Below, one piece after another: positions 6,938-14,021 of a stretch of DNA of 24,523 bases; the first letter of the stretch is position 1; the number at the start of each line of letters is the position of its first letter. The stretch spans positions 1 to 24,523 of the forward strand of contig CAMLRE010000001.1 of NCBI GenBank assembly GCA_946482355.1. The letters run 5' to 3'. The position numbers and the translations under genes were made by a program. The notes beneath the pieces were generated by a model, which saw only the letters and a list, made by a program, of their open reading frames with translations, was not told where the DNA came from and did no database searches. This DNA comes from an uncultured Bdellovibrio sp. (GTDB taxonomy: Bacteria > Bdellovibrionota > Bdellovibrionia > Bdellovibrionales > Bdellovibrionaceae).

Positions 6938-8205
6938 GGTGTCGGGCTGATTGGTCCGATGCTTACATTTACTGTGCGGTACGGATTATCCGCGTATTCC
7001 ATTAAATATAAAGCAGGCTCAATATTTTTATTAAATACCGGTTGAATCACACCAGCTCCTGGGTAGAAGCCACCGCCACCAAAACCACCTGAAGCTTGTG
7101 ATGGATCTAATTCAAAAGTAAAAGCAAAAATTTTGTGTTCGCCGTAAGCCCAATCCGTTGTATCACCGCTGGCAATATAAAGATCAGAAGCTTGTTGCGG
7201 AGTATACTTATTCCATTCGGCCATTTTTTTTGCCATGGTTTCGAAAACTTTCGCATCTTTCGTGTTTTCAACGCCATCGTATTTGTGGCCCCATGGGTAA
7301 AGAATTAACTGCGAGTACGTGTGGAATGAAAGTAACGTTGTAATGTTTGTGTTAGCTTCAACGTAATTTTTGATATTGATTGTTTCTGGCTCAGAGAATG
7401 GTTTTGTTCCCATGTATGTGTCGCTGTTTGGGTTTGTTGAAGATCCGCCAGTGCCCCATTTGTAGCTGTAATTACGATTTAAATCTGTACCGAAAGTACC
7501 ATTGGCATTACGTGAACGATTTTTTCTCCACATTTTGTAACTGCCATCTTGAATATCATATTCAGCACCATCAGGATTCACCATCGGAATAATGTGAATA
7601 TCACGGTTATTCATTAAGCCCACGATACGTTCGTTACCGGCTTTGTATTGTTCAACCAAGTACTGCGCTAACATCAATGGCATTTCCATTGATAAGTGTT
7701 CACGCGCGTGGTGGCCACCCATGTAGATAACTGCAGGTTTTTCTGAAGCGTGCGCCTGATCAGAGCCTAAACGTAAAACCCAAGTCTCGCGGCCTTCAGT
7801 TGATTTGCCGATTGAACCCATTGTCACAAGCGTTGGATTTTCGTTAGCAAGCTTAGTTAATTCAGCTGTCATTTCAGCGTAGTTATGAAAAGCAGAATCT
7901 TTTACCGGAAAATCTTTACCGCTCAACATCGCTTCATCAGCTAAGTTTGAGTACGACATTAACCAACCTAATTTTTGGATCTGTTTTAATTCAGTGTCAC
8001 CACCGAACGCCACAACGTAATCTTCAGTCGTGTTTTCGATACCAACAATATTAGCGATCACCGAGCGTTCGAATTTATCTTTCGCGCGGATTTTCATCCA
8101 ATATCTGTTGTTTGATGTTGATTGCGCAAATTGCGCGACAGAAACAGCGATTAAAATCACTGCGGCTAATAAAGCCGACTTTTTAAAGTTAAATCTGACT
8201 GACAT
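6934..8205 (-). CDS. Secreted zinc carboxypeptidase, peptidase M14 family
   Basis: A metallocarboxypeptidase that trims C-terminal residues from peptides outside the cytoplasm. It has an N-terminal signal segment (about 9-28), then a ~75-residue region that may act as a propeptide. The catalytic domain has the zinc motif HARE (H166, E169), substrate arginine R168, the NRN motif (243-245), the third zinc ligand H295 in SFHTYSQ, the WAYG tyrosine (Y354) and catalytic E365 in FTFEL. All key residues are intact. A glycine-rich stretch GGFGGGGF (373-380) follows the active site. The start has a strong GGAAGGGG Shine-Dalgarno, with five bases between AAGGGG and the ATG. The region upstream carries a 9-bp inverted repeat. 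Its stop overlaps the response regulator stop. Substrate preference (A, B or T type) was not resolved. Confidence 0.92.
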   Translation of the reverse strand: MSVRFNFKKSALLAAVILIAVSVAQFAQSTSNNRYWMKIRAKDKFERSVIANIVGIENTTEDYVVAFGGDTELKQIQKLGWLMSYSNLADEAMLSGKDFPVKDSAFHNYAEMTAELTKLANENPTLVTMGSIGKSTEGRETWVLRLGSDQAHASEKPAVIYMGGHHAREHLSMEMPLMLAQYLVEQYKAGNERIVGLMNNRDIHIIPMVNPDGAEYDIQDGSYKMWRKNRSRNANGTFGTDLNRNYSYKWGTGGSSTNPNSDTYMGTKPFSEPETINIKNYVEANTNITTLLSFHTYSQLILYPWGHKYDGVENTKDAKVFETMAKKMAEWNKYTPQQASDLYIASGDTTDWAYGEHKIFAFTFELDPSQASGGFGGGGFYPGAGVIQPVFNKNIEPALYLMEYADNPYRTVNVSIGPISPTP

Positions 8206-8226
8206 TATGGCCCCTTCCGTGGGTGA

Positions 8227-8259
8227 TAATAGTTAGTTGTTTACACGAATTAACTATTA
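8227..8259. repeat. 9-bp perfect inverted repeat upstream of the M14 carboxypeptidase gene
   Basis: TAATAGTTA (8227-8235) and TAACTATTA (8251-8259) are perfect inverted arms with a 15-bp spacer, so arm centres are 24 bp apart. Minus-strand TATTAT (8231-8226), a possible -10 for the carboxypeptidase gene, overlaps the proximal arm. The placement suits an operator for a dimeric regulator. No regulator is identified. Confidence 0.4.
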
Positions 8260-8292
8260 CCGTAGCACGAAAGTCCAGGATGTCGACAAGCT

Positions 8293-8625
8293 TTAATTAT
8301 TCTGATTTGAAAAAAGAACGTTTGTTAATTTGTCTTGAAGTTCTTCGCGTTTTAAAAATTGAACGCCGACGCCTAGACCTTTGGCCCAGACAACTTCGCA
8401 ATCGACAACATGAATACGGTTTAAACTTCTTAAATTAATTGTCACACGGGCGATGTCGCCTTTTTTGACCGAAAAATTCGGACTTAAAACTTCAAAGAAA
8501 GCACCAGTTGAAGAAAGGTTTCCCATTTTAGTCAGGATGCGTCCGTTCTTACCGTAGATTTCGATATGAGCTAATTCTTGAGTAACAAAGCGGCGAGCGA
8601 CTTGCTGTGTATTTTGATTATCCAT
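8293..8625 (-). CDS. PilZ-domain protein with a degenerate c-di-GMP motif
   Basis: A compact protein of 110 residues that is essentially one PilZ domain. The NLSSTGAFFEV block (36-46) matches the (D/N)xSxxG motif, and the beta-barrel strands continue to VGVQFL. The other half of the canonical c-di-GMP site, RxxxR, is poorly kept: R11-R12 are followed by FVTQ, so the second arginine is replaced by T15 or Q16. It may bind c-di-GMP weakly or not at all. The start has a good GGAG Shine-Dalgarno. It lies 95 bp downstream of folA on the same strand and may be a separate unit. No effector domain is attached, so action would be through a partner protein. Confidence 0.85.
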   Translation of the reverse strand: MDNQNTQQVARRFVTQELAHIEIYGKNGRILTKMGNLSSTGAFFEVLSPNFSVKKGDIARVTINLRSLNRIHVVDCEVVWAKGLGVGVQFLKREELQDKLTNVLFSNQNN

Positions 8626-8720
8626 AACTACTACTCCAATTCATATTTTAAATCGGATTATCGGACAGCAATATTGAATTTTTTTTTATGTTGAGATCGT
8701 CAATTATTTCGACGCAATTG

Positions 8721-9233
8721 TTAACTTTTGCGTGTCTTCGACACGACATTTTCCCATACTTCGTAAGCTAGACCTGGATGAACGTCTGACATTTGGCGGT
8801 TTCGCAACGCGAAACCATGTTGAAAATCAGAAGGGTAGAACGTATCGCCCTCATACTGGCCAGGGATGCGGGTTACATAAAGCAGGTCACAAAGCATTCT
8901 TGTCTGTTTGTAAATTTCAGCTCCACCGACAACCATCACTTCATCGGGCCATTCGCCAATTTTTGTTTTTGCAAAAGCAATCGCTTCGTCGACCGTGGTC
9001 ACGAAATGCACGTTTGGAAATTCAGTCGTTTGGGGTTTGCGCGAAATCACGATGTGAAAACGTTTAGGTAAAGGTTTACCTAAAGAATCATAAGTCTTGC
9101 GACCCATGATCATGATTTTTCCTGATGTTTGGGTTTTGAAATATTTTAAATCTTCAGGAAAGTGCCACAGAAGTTTGTTGTCTTTACCGATGGCAAAGTT
9201 TTCTCCGATGGCAACGATTTGCGACAATATCAT
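8721..9233 (-). CDS. folA: Dihydrofolate reductase
   Basis: Reduces dihydrofolate to tetrahydrofolate with NADPH, regenerating the cofactor oxidised by thymidylate synthase. At 170 residues it is a normal chromosomal type-I DHFR. Visible motifs are the N-terminal SQIVAIGENFAIG, the active-site block LLWHFPEDL with the acidic residue E27, IMGRKTYDSLGKPLP, VISRKP and the NADPH-binding VVGGAEIY. The start codon lies 1 bp after the thyA stop, so the two are translated from one message, an arrangement widespread in bacteria. All catalytic features are present. Confidence 0.95.
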   Translation of the reverse strand: MILSQIVAIGENFAIGKDNKLLWHFPEDLKYFKTQTSGKIMIMGRKTYDSLGKPLPKRFHIVISRKPQTTEFPNVHFVTTVDEAIAFAKTKIGEWPDEVMVVGGAEIYKQTRMLCDLLYVTRIPGQYEGDTFYPSDFQHGFALRNRQMSDVHPGLAYEVWENVVSKTRKS

Positions 9234-9234
9234 T

Positions 9235-10029
9235 TTAAACAGCTACCTCACCCTTAATAGCAGGGTGTGGATCGTAACCTACGATTTCGATATCTTCGTA
9301 TTTAAAATCGAAAATATTTTTAACAGCAGGGTTTAGTTTTAATTTCGGCAGTGGACGACACTCGCGCGATAATTGCAGTTTCACTTGTTCTAAGTGATTT
9401 GAGTAAATGTGCGCATCACCTAAAGTATGAATAAATTCACCCACTTCAAGATTACAAACTTGCGCCACCATATGCACTAATAACGCATAACTTGCGATAT
9501 TAAACGGAACACCTAAGAAAATATCGGCACTTCGTTGGTAAAGCTGGCAAGAAAGTTTTCCGTCAGCTACGTAGAACTGAAAAAATGCATGACAAGGTGG
9601 TAACGCCATTTTGCTGATATCAGACGGGTTGAAGGCCACAACAAGTAAACGACGAGAGTCTGGATTTTTTTTGATCTCTTCGACCACGTTGCTGATTTGG
9701 TCAATCGTTGTTCCATCAGCGGCTTCCCATGAACGCCATTGTTTGCCGTAGACAGGGCCTAGTTCGCCGTTTTCGTCAGCCCATTCATCCCAGATAGAAA
9801 CTTTATTTTCTTTTAAATATTTAATATTTGTTTCGCCTTTTAAGAACCATAAAAGTTCATGAAAGATCGAACGTGTGTGAAGTTTTTTAGTTGTTAAAAG
9901 AGGAAAACCTTTTTGCAGATCAAAACGCATTTGATAACCGAAAACACTGATCGTGCCTGTGCCGGTGCGGTCTGATTTTACTGTACCTTCATTTAGAACA
10001 TGACGTAGAAGATCGTGGTATTGTTTCAT
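9235..10029 (-). CDS. thyA: Thymidylate synthase
   Basis: Methylates dUMP to dTMP using methylenetetrahydrofolate, yielding dihydrofolate for the adjacent folA product. It is 264 residues long, the same as E. coli ThyA, with the nucleophile C146 in [12 protein letters not shown] at the identical position. Other hallmarks are SDRTGTGT (19-26), the WDEWAD region, [11 protein letters not shown] (125-135), [19 protein letters not shown] and the dUMP-contacting HIYSNH. It is preceded by GAGAGAGG about 10 bases from the ATG and by a likely promoter at 10054-10083. First gene of a thyA-folA unit. Confidence 0.97.
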   Translation of the reverse strand: MKQYHDLLRHVLNEGTVKSDRTGTGTISVFGYQMRFDLQKGFPLLTTKKLHTRSIFHELLWFLKGETNIKYLKENKVSIWDEWADENGELGPVYGKQWRSWEAADGTTIDQISNVVEEIKKNPDSRRLLVVAFNPSDISKMALPPCHAFFQFYVADGKLSCQLYQRSADIFLGVPFNIASYALLVHMVAQVCNLEVGEFIHTLGDAHIYSNHLEQVKLQLSRECRPLPKLKLNPAVKNIFDFKYEDIEIVGYDPHPAIKGEVAV

Positions 10030-10053
10030 AGGGATAACCTCTCTCTAGAGTAA

Positions 10054-10083
10054 ATTATCCTTGAAAAGAAGCGTTGCTGTCGA
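10054..10083 (-). promoter_or_regulatory. Probable sigma-70 promoter of thyA-folA
   Basis: On the minus strand TCGACA (10083-10078) and GATAAT (10059-10054) are separated by 18 bp; each matches its consensus hexamer at five of six positions. Predicted start is about 17 nt before the thyA ATG. The -35 lies in the loop of the inverted repeat at 10071-10098, and one arm of that repeat falls within the spacer. Confidence 0.5.
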
Positions 10084-10098
10084 GAAGGACCGCAACGC
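10071..10098 (-). terminator. Inverted repeat, possible weak terminator after the 10113 gene
   Basis: GCGTTGC (10071-10077) and GCAACGC (10092-10098) are perfect 7-bp arms around a 14-nt loop. Read on the minus strand, the hairpin follows the 77-residue gene by 14 bp and is followed by TTCTTTTC, a weak U-rich tail. The long loop argues against a strong terminator; it could instead regulate the overlapping thyA promoter. Confidence 0.35.
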
Positions 10099-10112
10099 GG
10101 TAAAGAAATTAA

Positions 10113-10346
10113 TTAGTCTTTTTTGTGTTTCTTTTTAAGCTTTTTCGCTCGTACAGCGGCTTTGCTGACCGCTGCTGTTTGTTCAGTCGTTGGCTTTACG
10201 ATAGTGCCTTTAATATCTTCAACTTTTTCCTTAACTTCCTGATTAGGTTGCTGCGGAACAGTTGGCGCTGGAGTTGTTGTTGCTGGATCAGCTGCTAAAG
10301 CCGACACAGAAAACGCTAAAACAAGAGCAGATAGAAATAGTCTCAT
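10113..10346 (-). CDS. Small secreted lysine-rich protein, function unknown
   Basis: The protein has 77 residues. A clear signal peptide (1-18, cleavage after ALA) is followed by a Pro/Thr/Gln-rich stretch, a short charged helix (about 36-47) and a strongly basic tail (AKKLKKKHKKD, 67-77). There is no cysteine, so it is not a lipoprotein. AAAGGA lies six bases before the ATG, supporting a real gene. It begins 15 bp after the hpt stop, so it is probably the last gene of the hpt run. The basic tail might bind nucleic acid, murein or acidic envelope polymers; that is speculation. No family is recognised. Confidence 0.65.
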   Translation of the reverse strand: MRLFLSALVLAFSVSALAADPATTTPAPTVPQQPNQEVKEKVEDIKGTIVKPTTEQTAAVSKAAVRAKKLKKKHKKD

Positions 10347-10361
10347 GACATTTCCTTTCTA

Positions 10362-10898
10362 TTATTGAAAGTTTTGTACTTGGGCAATGTAAGGAAGGTT
10401 ACGGAAGTAACCTTGGTAATCTAAACCATAACCAACCACGAATTCATTCGTGATTTGAAAACCAACATAATCTAACTTGCACGGAACTTTTAAAGCTTCA
10501 GGTTTTTCTAATAACGTCACAGTCGTGATAGACGCTGGTTTGCGTGATTCGATCGATTGTTTTAAGTAATTCATTGTAAGACCCGTATCAACGATATCTT
10601 CAACTAAGATCACGTGCATACCTTCAACAGGGCTTGCTAAATCTAACGTAACTTTCACTTCACCAGAAGAAGAAGTGCCACCGTGGTAGCTTGATACACC
10701 GAAAAATTCACAAGTGATGTCAGTGTTAATTTGGCGGATAAGATCAGAGTAAAAAAGAAAAGAACCTTTTAACACGCAAACCGCAACAACTTTTTGGCCT
10801 TTGAATTTCGCCGTTAATTGTTCGCCGATTTGTTTTACTTTCTCTTGGATTTTTTCTTCAGAGATATAAGATTTAAGATTCAGATTCTTTGGGTTCAT
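10362..10898 (-). CDS. hpt: Hypoxanthine phosphoribosyltransferase
   Basis: Salvages hypoxanthine (and usually guanine) to IMP or GMP using PRPP in the cytoplasm. At 178 residues the length is typical. The PRPP-binding loop VEDIVDTGLT (99-108) includes the catalytic base candidate D104. VLKGSFLFYSDL (42-53) carries the pyrophosphate-contacting loop, the SSYHGGTSSSGEV flexible loop follows, and the C-terminal EFVVGYGLDYQGYFRNLPYI block (a purine-contact region) is diagnostic for Hpt. AAGGA lies six bases before the ATG. It sits 19 bp after the UPRT-like gene, forming a nucleobase-salvage pair. Confidence 0.94.
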   Translation of the reverse strand: MNPKNLNLKSYISEEKIQEKVKQIGEQLTAKFKGQKVVAVCVLKGSFLFYSDLIRQINTDITCEFFGVSSYHGGTSSSGEVKVTLDLASPVEGMHVILVEDIVDTGLTMNYLKQSIESRKPASITTVTLLEKPEALKVPCKLDYVGFQITNEFVVGYGLDYQGYFRNLPYIAQVQNFQ

Positions 10899-10917
10899 AT
10901 GATGTCCTTATCAGCCT

Positions 10918-11682
10918 TTACACGAAAGAATTATTTAATAACTCGCCAAGGCCACCGGCCCCAGGAATGATGTATTGTTTGTCATTCAACCCTTTTTCTT
11001 GGTCCCAGTAAAGGCCTAAAGGTGAATTTAAGACGTGCGCCGGAGATAAGCCGCGGTCTACGCGCAGAGCAAAAACCTGAAGAGGAGCTTTCACAGATTG
11101 AATTTTCTTTAAGTACTCAGGAGTCACAATTAGGTGTAGGGCAATATAGCTCTTAACGGGGCCTTGAACTTGGCTTTGGTAATAATCAATAGCCGATAAA
11201 ATCGTTCCGCCGGTAGCTCCCATCGGATCAGGAAATAAAACATAACTGTTTTCGATGCTGCCACCGATTTTAAAGCTTCCTAAGTTTGTTCCGGTCACTT
11301 GTTCGTTGGCATCCGTTTTACGGGCCGCAAAGATATGATCTTGTCTTACATTTTCAGCATTTAAGAACCAGTGTAGATATTCATAGCAAATATGGCTCGG
11401 AAACGTTCCGGCACGGGCTAAATTCACGGTTACGGCTTTGGTTTCTTGGGTCAAAGTTTCAGCAGTGAGTGATTCTCCCATGCGGGTTTTAACTTCGACT
11501 TTGCCTTTAGGAAATAAAGCGTTCGCGGTGTGAACAATCAAGCCGTTGTAAATCAGTTGCACTAAGCGGTTAATCTGCGGTTGCGTTGTTTTACTTTGGC
11601 AAAGTTCAGTTAACAGCGTTTGCAAAAAAGGATCATTGATTAAATGAAAATTCGGGCCGTAGTGATGTTCTTGCATGATCAT
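10918..11682 (-). CDS. Uracil-phosphoribosyltransferase-like protein with divergent C-terminus
   Basis: A homologue of Upp, which makes UMP from uracil and PRPP. The PRPP loop is preserved as FPDPMGATGGT (150-160). VNLARAGTFPS (86-96) corresponds to the vPILRAG block, and LHLIVTPEYLKKI (182-194) to the segment before the base site. However, the uracil-recognition motif GDAGDR expected near the C-terminus is replaced by GAGGLGE (241-247) after YIIP, and the protein (254 residues) is longer than usual UPRTs (about 209), mainly at the N-terminus. It may use another base or be non-catalytic. It begins 3 bp after the upstream gene and precedes hpt. M1 and M3 are both possible starts. Family relation is clear; substrate is not. 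Confidence 0.75.
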   Translation of the reverse strand: MIMQEHHYGPNFHLINDPFLQTLLTELCQSKTTQPQINRLVQLIYNGLIVHTANALFPKGKVEVKTRMGESLTAETLTQETKAVTVNLARAGTFPSHICYEYLHWFLNAENVRQDHIFAARKTDANEQVTGTNLGSFKIGGSIENSYVLFPDPMGATGGTILSAIDYYQSQVQGPVKSYIALHLIVTPEYLKKIQSVKAPLQVFALRVDRGLSPAHVLNSPLGLYWDQEKGLNDKQYIIPGAGGLGELLNNSFV

Positions 11683-11685
11683 TTT

Positions 11686-12645
11686 TTACTGCAGATCAAT
11701 GATGATGGCAAAAGTTGTTTTTTGATTACGGTAGTCAGCCGATTTAAAAATTGTAAATGGAGCTGCGTTAGCTAAGTCAGTTTCCATATCGAAGTATGTC
11801 AGAAGACCTGTTCCTGAAATGTATAATTGCTCACCGCCACTTAAGCTAAAATCAATTGGTATTTGCTGAGCATCGTTAGGGTGATTTTTGATATACATAA
11901 GGCCGAACATTTTGGGAACGGATCTGATATCCTGTGCGTTGATAGCAAGCCTGATCCAACGTGTGTTACTGCCGGCGCTAATGGCGTTGTTATTTGTTTC
12001 GCCGAAAGTCATGATGTCTGTTTTTAAAATGCGAGCGTTAGTTGTGTTCAGCTTAATCGGCGCATTTGATTTATAAAAAATAATATCGCCGCCAAGAGAC
12101 GTGCGTTCACCGTAACGCTCATTCATGATTGAATTCAAATAATCATGATCAATCTCAACCATTTGAATTCTTAGCTTTGCTGTCGCTGAAACTGTTTGTG
12201 CCGCGCCAACATCGCCAGTTCCTGCTCTAAAAGCTTGAGCTTGTGGGGCTGAAGCTGCAGCAGCAGTGCTTTCAGCAGCTGTTTCTGCTGCCGGGCTTGT
12301 TGCACGAGCCGCCCAGGTATTAGCTTGCGGTGGGGGAGCTTCAAATTCAGCTTGGTCTTCAGCAATGCCGGCTTCAGTTTTTGCTTGCGGTGAAGTATTG
12401 GGGCTAACAGAAGCAAAGCGATTAATTTTTTGAATCCATTGTTGCGGCTGATCGGTGCGAACTACAAAAGTAGTAACGCCGATACCTAAAAGAACCACCA
12501 TCAAAAACTGAAACATTCCGCTTTTAGCGATTTTAATCAGAATTGGATCTTCTTTTGGTTTATACGCCAACATATCCACACCGCAGTTAGCGCAGTATTG
12601 ATCTTGGGGTTGTCTAAAATGGCATCGTGGACATTCTACAAGCAC
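11686..12645 (-). CDS. Zinc-ribbon membrane protein with low-complexity linker, function unknown
   Basis: The N-terminus is a cytoplasmic zinc ribbon with paired CxxC motifs (C5, C8, C18, C21; CPRC and CANC). A single membrane helix follows (about 46-63). Next come a Pro/Ala/Gln/Thr-rich linker (about 75-150) and a folded C-terminal domain (about 155-319) rich in beta-type sequence. The topology would put the C-terminal domain in the periplasm. No catalytic motif is recognised. The start is GTG. It is first in a four-gene minus-strand run (UPRT-like, hpt, small secreted protein), with only 3 bp to the next gene, and divergent from rsmH. A functional link with nucleobase salvage is not obvious. 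Confidence 0.75.
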   Translation of the reverse strand: MLVECPRCHFRQPQDQYCANCGVDMLAYKPKEDPILIKIAKSGMFQFLMVVLLGIGVTTFVVRTDQPQQWIQKINRFASVSPNTSPQAKTEAGIAEDQAEFEAPPPQANTWAARATSPAAETAAESTAAAASAPQAQAFRAGTGDVGAAQTVSATAKLRIQMVEIDHDYLNSIMNERYGERTSLGGDIIFYKSNAPIKLNTTNARILKTDIMTFGETNNNAISAGSNTRWIRLAINAQDIRSVPKMFGLMYIKNHPNDAQQIPIDFSLSGGEQLYISGTGLLTYFDMETDLANAAPFTIFKSADYRNQKTTFAIIIDLQ

Positions 12646-12668
12646 GACTTAGTTTAGTGTATTCTGTC

Positions 12669-12697
12669 TTGACCGACAAATAAGCGAATTTTACACT
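12669..12697 (+). promoter_or_regulatory. Probable sigma-70 promoter of the rsmH-ftsL-ftsI unit
   Basis: TTGACC (12669-12674) and TACACT (12692-12697) are separated by exactly 17 bp. The predicted transcript starts near 12704, leaving a leader of about 34 nt with the Shine-Dalgarno AAGGGG (12728-12733) before the TTG start of rsmH. It lies in the 92-bp gap between divergent genes. Confidence 0.55.
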
Positions 12698-12737
12698 CAT
12701 ACCTTAGTCTGGGTTTTGTTAATTATAAGGGGTTATT

Positions 12738-13676
12738 TTGAGTCAAGTTTCACTTGCATTGAATGGTCATGTGCCGGTTTTAGCTGAAGAAGTGATTGAA
12801 GCGTTCAGTTCAATGACTGGAAAAAATAACCTATCTTATTTTGATGGAACTTTTGGTCGCGGTGGTCACTACACTTTATTAAAAAATAAGTACAACATCA
12901 CCAGAGCTGTTGCGACCGACCAAGATTTGCAAGCGATTGCTTTTGCAAAAGAAAATTATCCAGAAGTTACAATTCATCATATTAATTTTCATAACTTTTC
13001 TGAAACCAACACAGAAAAATTCGATATGATGTTAGCCGATCTTGGCGTGAGTTCGCCGCAACTTGATCAGGCCGATCGCGGATTTAGTTTTAATAAAGAC
13101 GGTCCGTTAGATATGCGCATGAACCAAAATCAAAACATGACGGCCGCAAGAATCATCAACGAATTTACCGAAGATGATCTGTTCAAACTTTTTCGTGAGT
13201 ATGGCGAGATTCAAAATCCTGCAAGAGTGATTAGGGCTATTGTCCAGGACAGAAAAACAAAACCTTTTGAAACAACGTTGCAACTAGCTGGATTGATTGA
13301 AAGAGTTGATGGCTGGCATAAGAAAGGCTTTCACCCAGCCACTCAGTATTTCATGGCCTTAAGACTAGTGGTGAATCAAGAATTGTACGTAGTTGAAGAG
13401 GGCATAAAAAATTTAATGCTTCAGTTAAACGATGGCGGACGTCTTGCGGTGATTTCGTTTCACTCACTTGAAGATCGCATAATTAAAAACTTATTTAAGG
13501 ACTCAGATCTAGGTTTTTCTGTGAACAAGAAAGTAATTGTTCCCTCTGAGGAAGAGTGTAAAACTAATCCTAGAGCGCGGAGCGCTAAATTGCGTATCTT
13601 TCAAAAAGGTGCGCAACCGGAAAAGCCGGATAAGTTTGCGTTACGCAGAATGCAGCGCGAACAAAACGACAACTAG
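12738..13676 (+). CDS. rsmH: 16S rRNA (cytosine(1402)-N4)-methyltransferase RsmH (MraW)
   Basis: Methylates N4 of C1402 in the ribosomal decoding centre using S-adenosylmethionine. The family signature is complete: GHVPVLAEEVIEAF at the N-terminus, SAM motif FDGTFGRGGH, MLADLGVSSPQLDQADRGFS, DGPLDMRMN, and the C-terminal SFHSLEDRIIKNLF. The length of 312 residues is normal. The start is TTG, chosen because AAGGGG lies four bases upstream and the frame gives the conserved N-terminus. rsmH usually follows mraZ at the head of the dcw cluster; here the upstream neighbour is an unrelated divergent gene. ftsL follows after 27 bp. Confidence 0.95.
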   Translation: MSQVSLALNGHVPVLAEEVIEAFSSMTGKNNLSYFDGTFGRGGHYTLLKNKYNITRAVATDQDLQAIAFAKENYPEVTIHHINFHNFSETNTEKFDMMLADLGVSSPQLDQADRGFSFNKDGPLDMRMNQNQNMTAARIINEFTEDDLFKLFREYGEIQNPARVIRAIVQDRKTKPFETTLQLAGLIERVDGWHKKGFHPATQYFMALRLVVNQELYVVEEGIKNLMLQLNDGGRLAVISFHSLEDRIIKNLFKDSDLGFSVNKKVIVPSEEECKTNPRARSAKLRIFQKGAQPEKPDKFALRRMQREQNDN

Positions 13677-13703
13677 ATTTGCAACTTTGCAACGAGGTCA
13701 AGG

Positions 13704-14021
13704 ATGAGCTCAGAGCACGTTAGGCAGTTAAAGCCTTTTTTAAGTGTGTTTTTTGTTATTACAACATTGTTTACAGTCGTGTTTTTAAAAATGGAAGAAC
13801 GCCGCATGTCTTATGTCGTTCTGAAAAACACTCGCGAATTTAAAAAAAATCAAGAAATGAAAAAGCAAAAAGAAATTCAACTGGCGAAGTTAACTCGTCC
13901 GCAGTTGGTTGAAACTGTTGCCACAAAAAAGCTTACGCTAAAACGCGCGACACAAGCTCAGATCATTCATTTAAATCCATCAGTATCTCTAAGTTATTTG
14001 AATAAAGAGGGGCGTCCTTGA
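13704..14021 (+). CDS. ftsL: Cell division protein FtsL-like
   Basis: The protein has 105 residues with a short cytoplasmic N-terminus, one membrane helix (about 11-29) and a basic periplasmic coiled-coil segment (about 31-85), the architecture of FtsL, which links FtsQ/B to FtsW/FtsI in the divisome. Sequence conservation in FtsL is low, so the call rests on topology, size and position between rsmH and ftsI. GAGG lies six bases before the ATG. Its stop overlaps the ftsI start in TTGA, implying translational coupling. Confidence 0.82.
   Translation: MSSEHVRQLKPFLSVFFVITTLFTVVFLKMEERRMSYVVLKNTREFKKNQEMKKQKEIQLAKLTRPQLVETVATKKLTLKRATQAQIIHLNPSVSLSYLNKEGRP

Noticed and set aside
8732..9071. Two plus-strand open frames of about 92-111 codons
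   Set aside because: They lie fully opposite folA, whose protein is unmistakable, and their translations look like noise.
12171..12416. Minus-strand open frame in a different register
   Set aside because: Its Leu/Lys/Gln-rich product is an out-of-frame reading of the Ala/Pro/Gln-rich linker of the zinc-ribbon protein.
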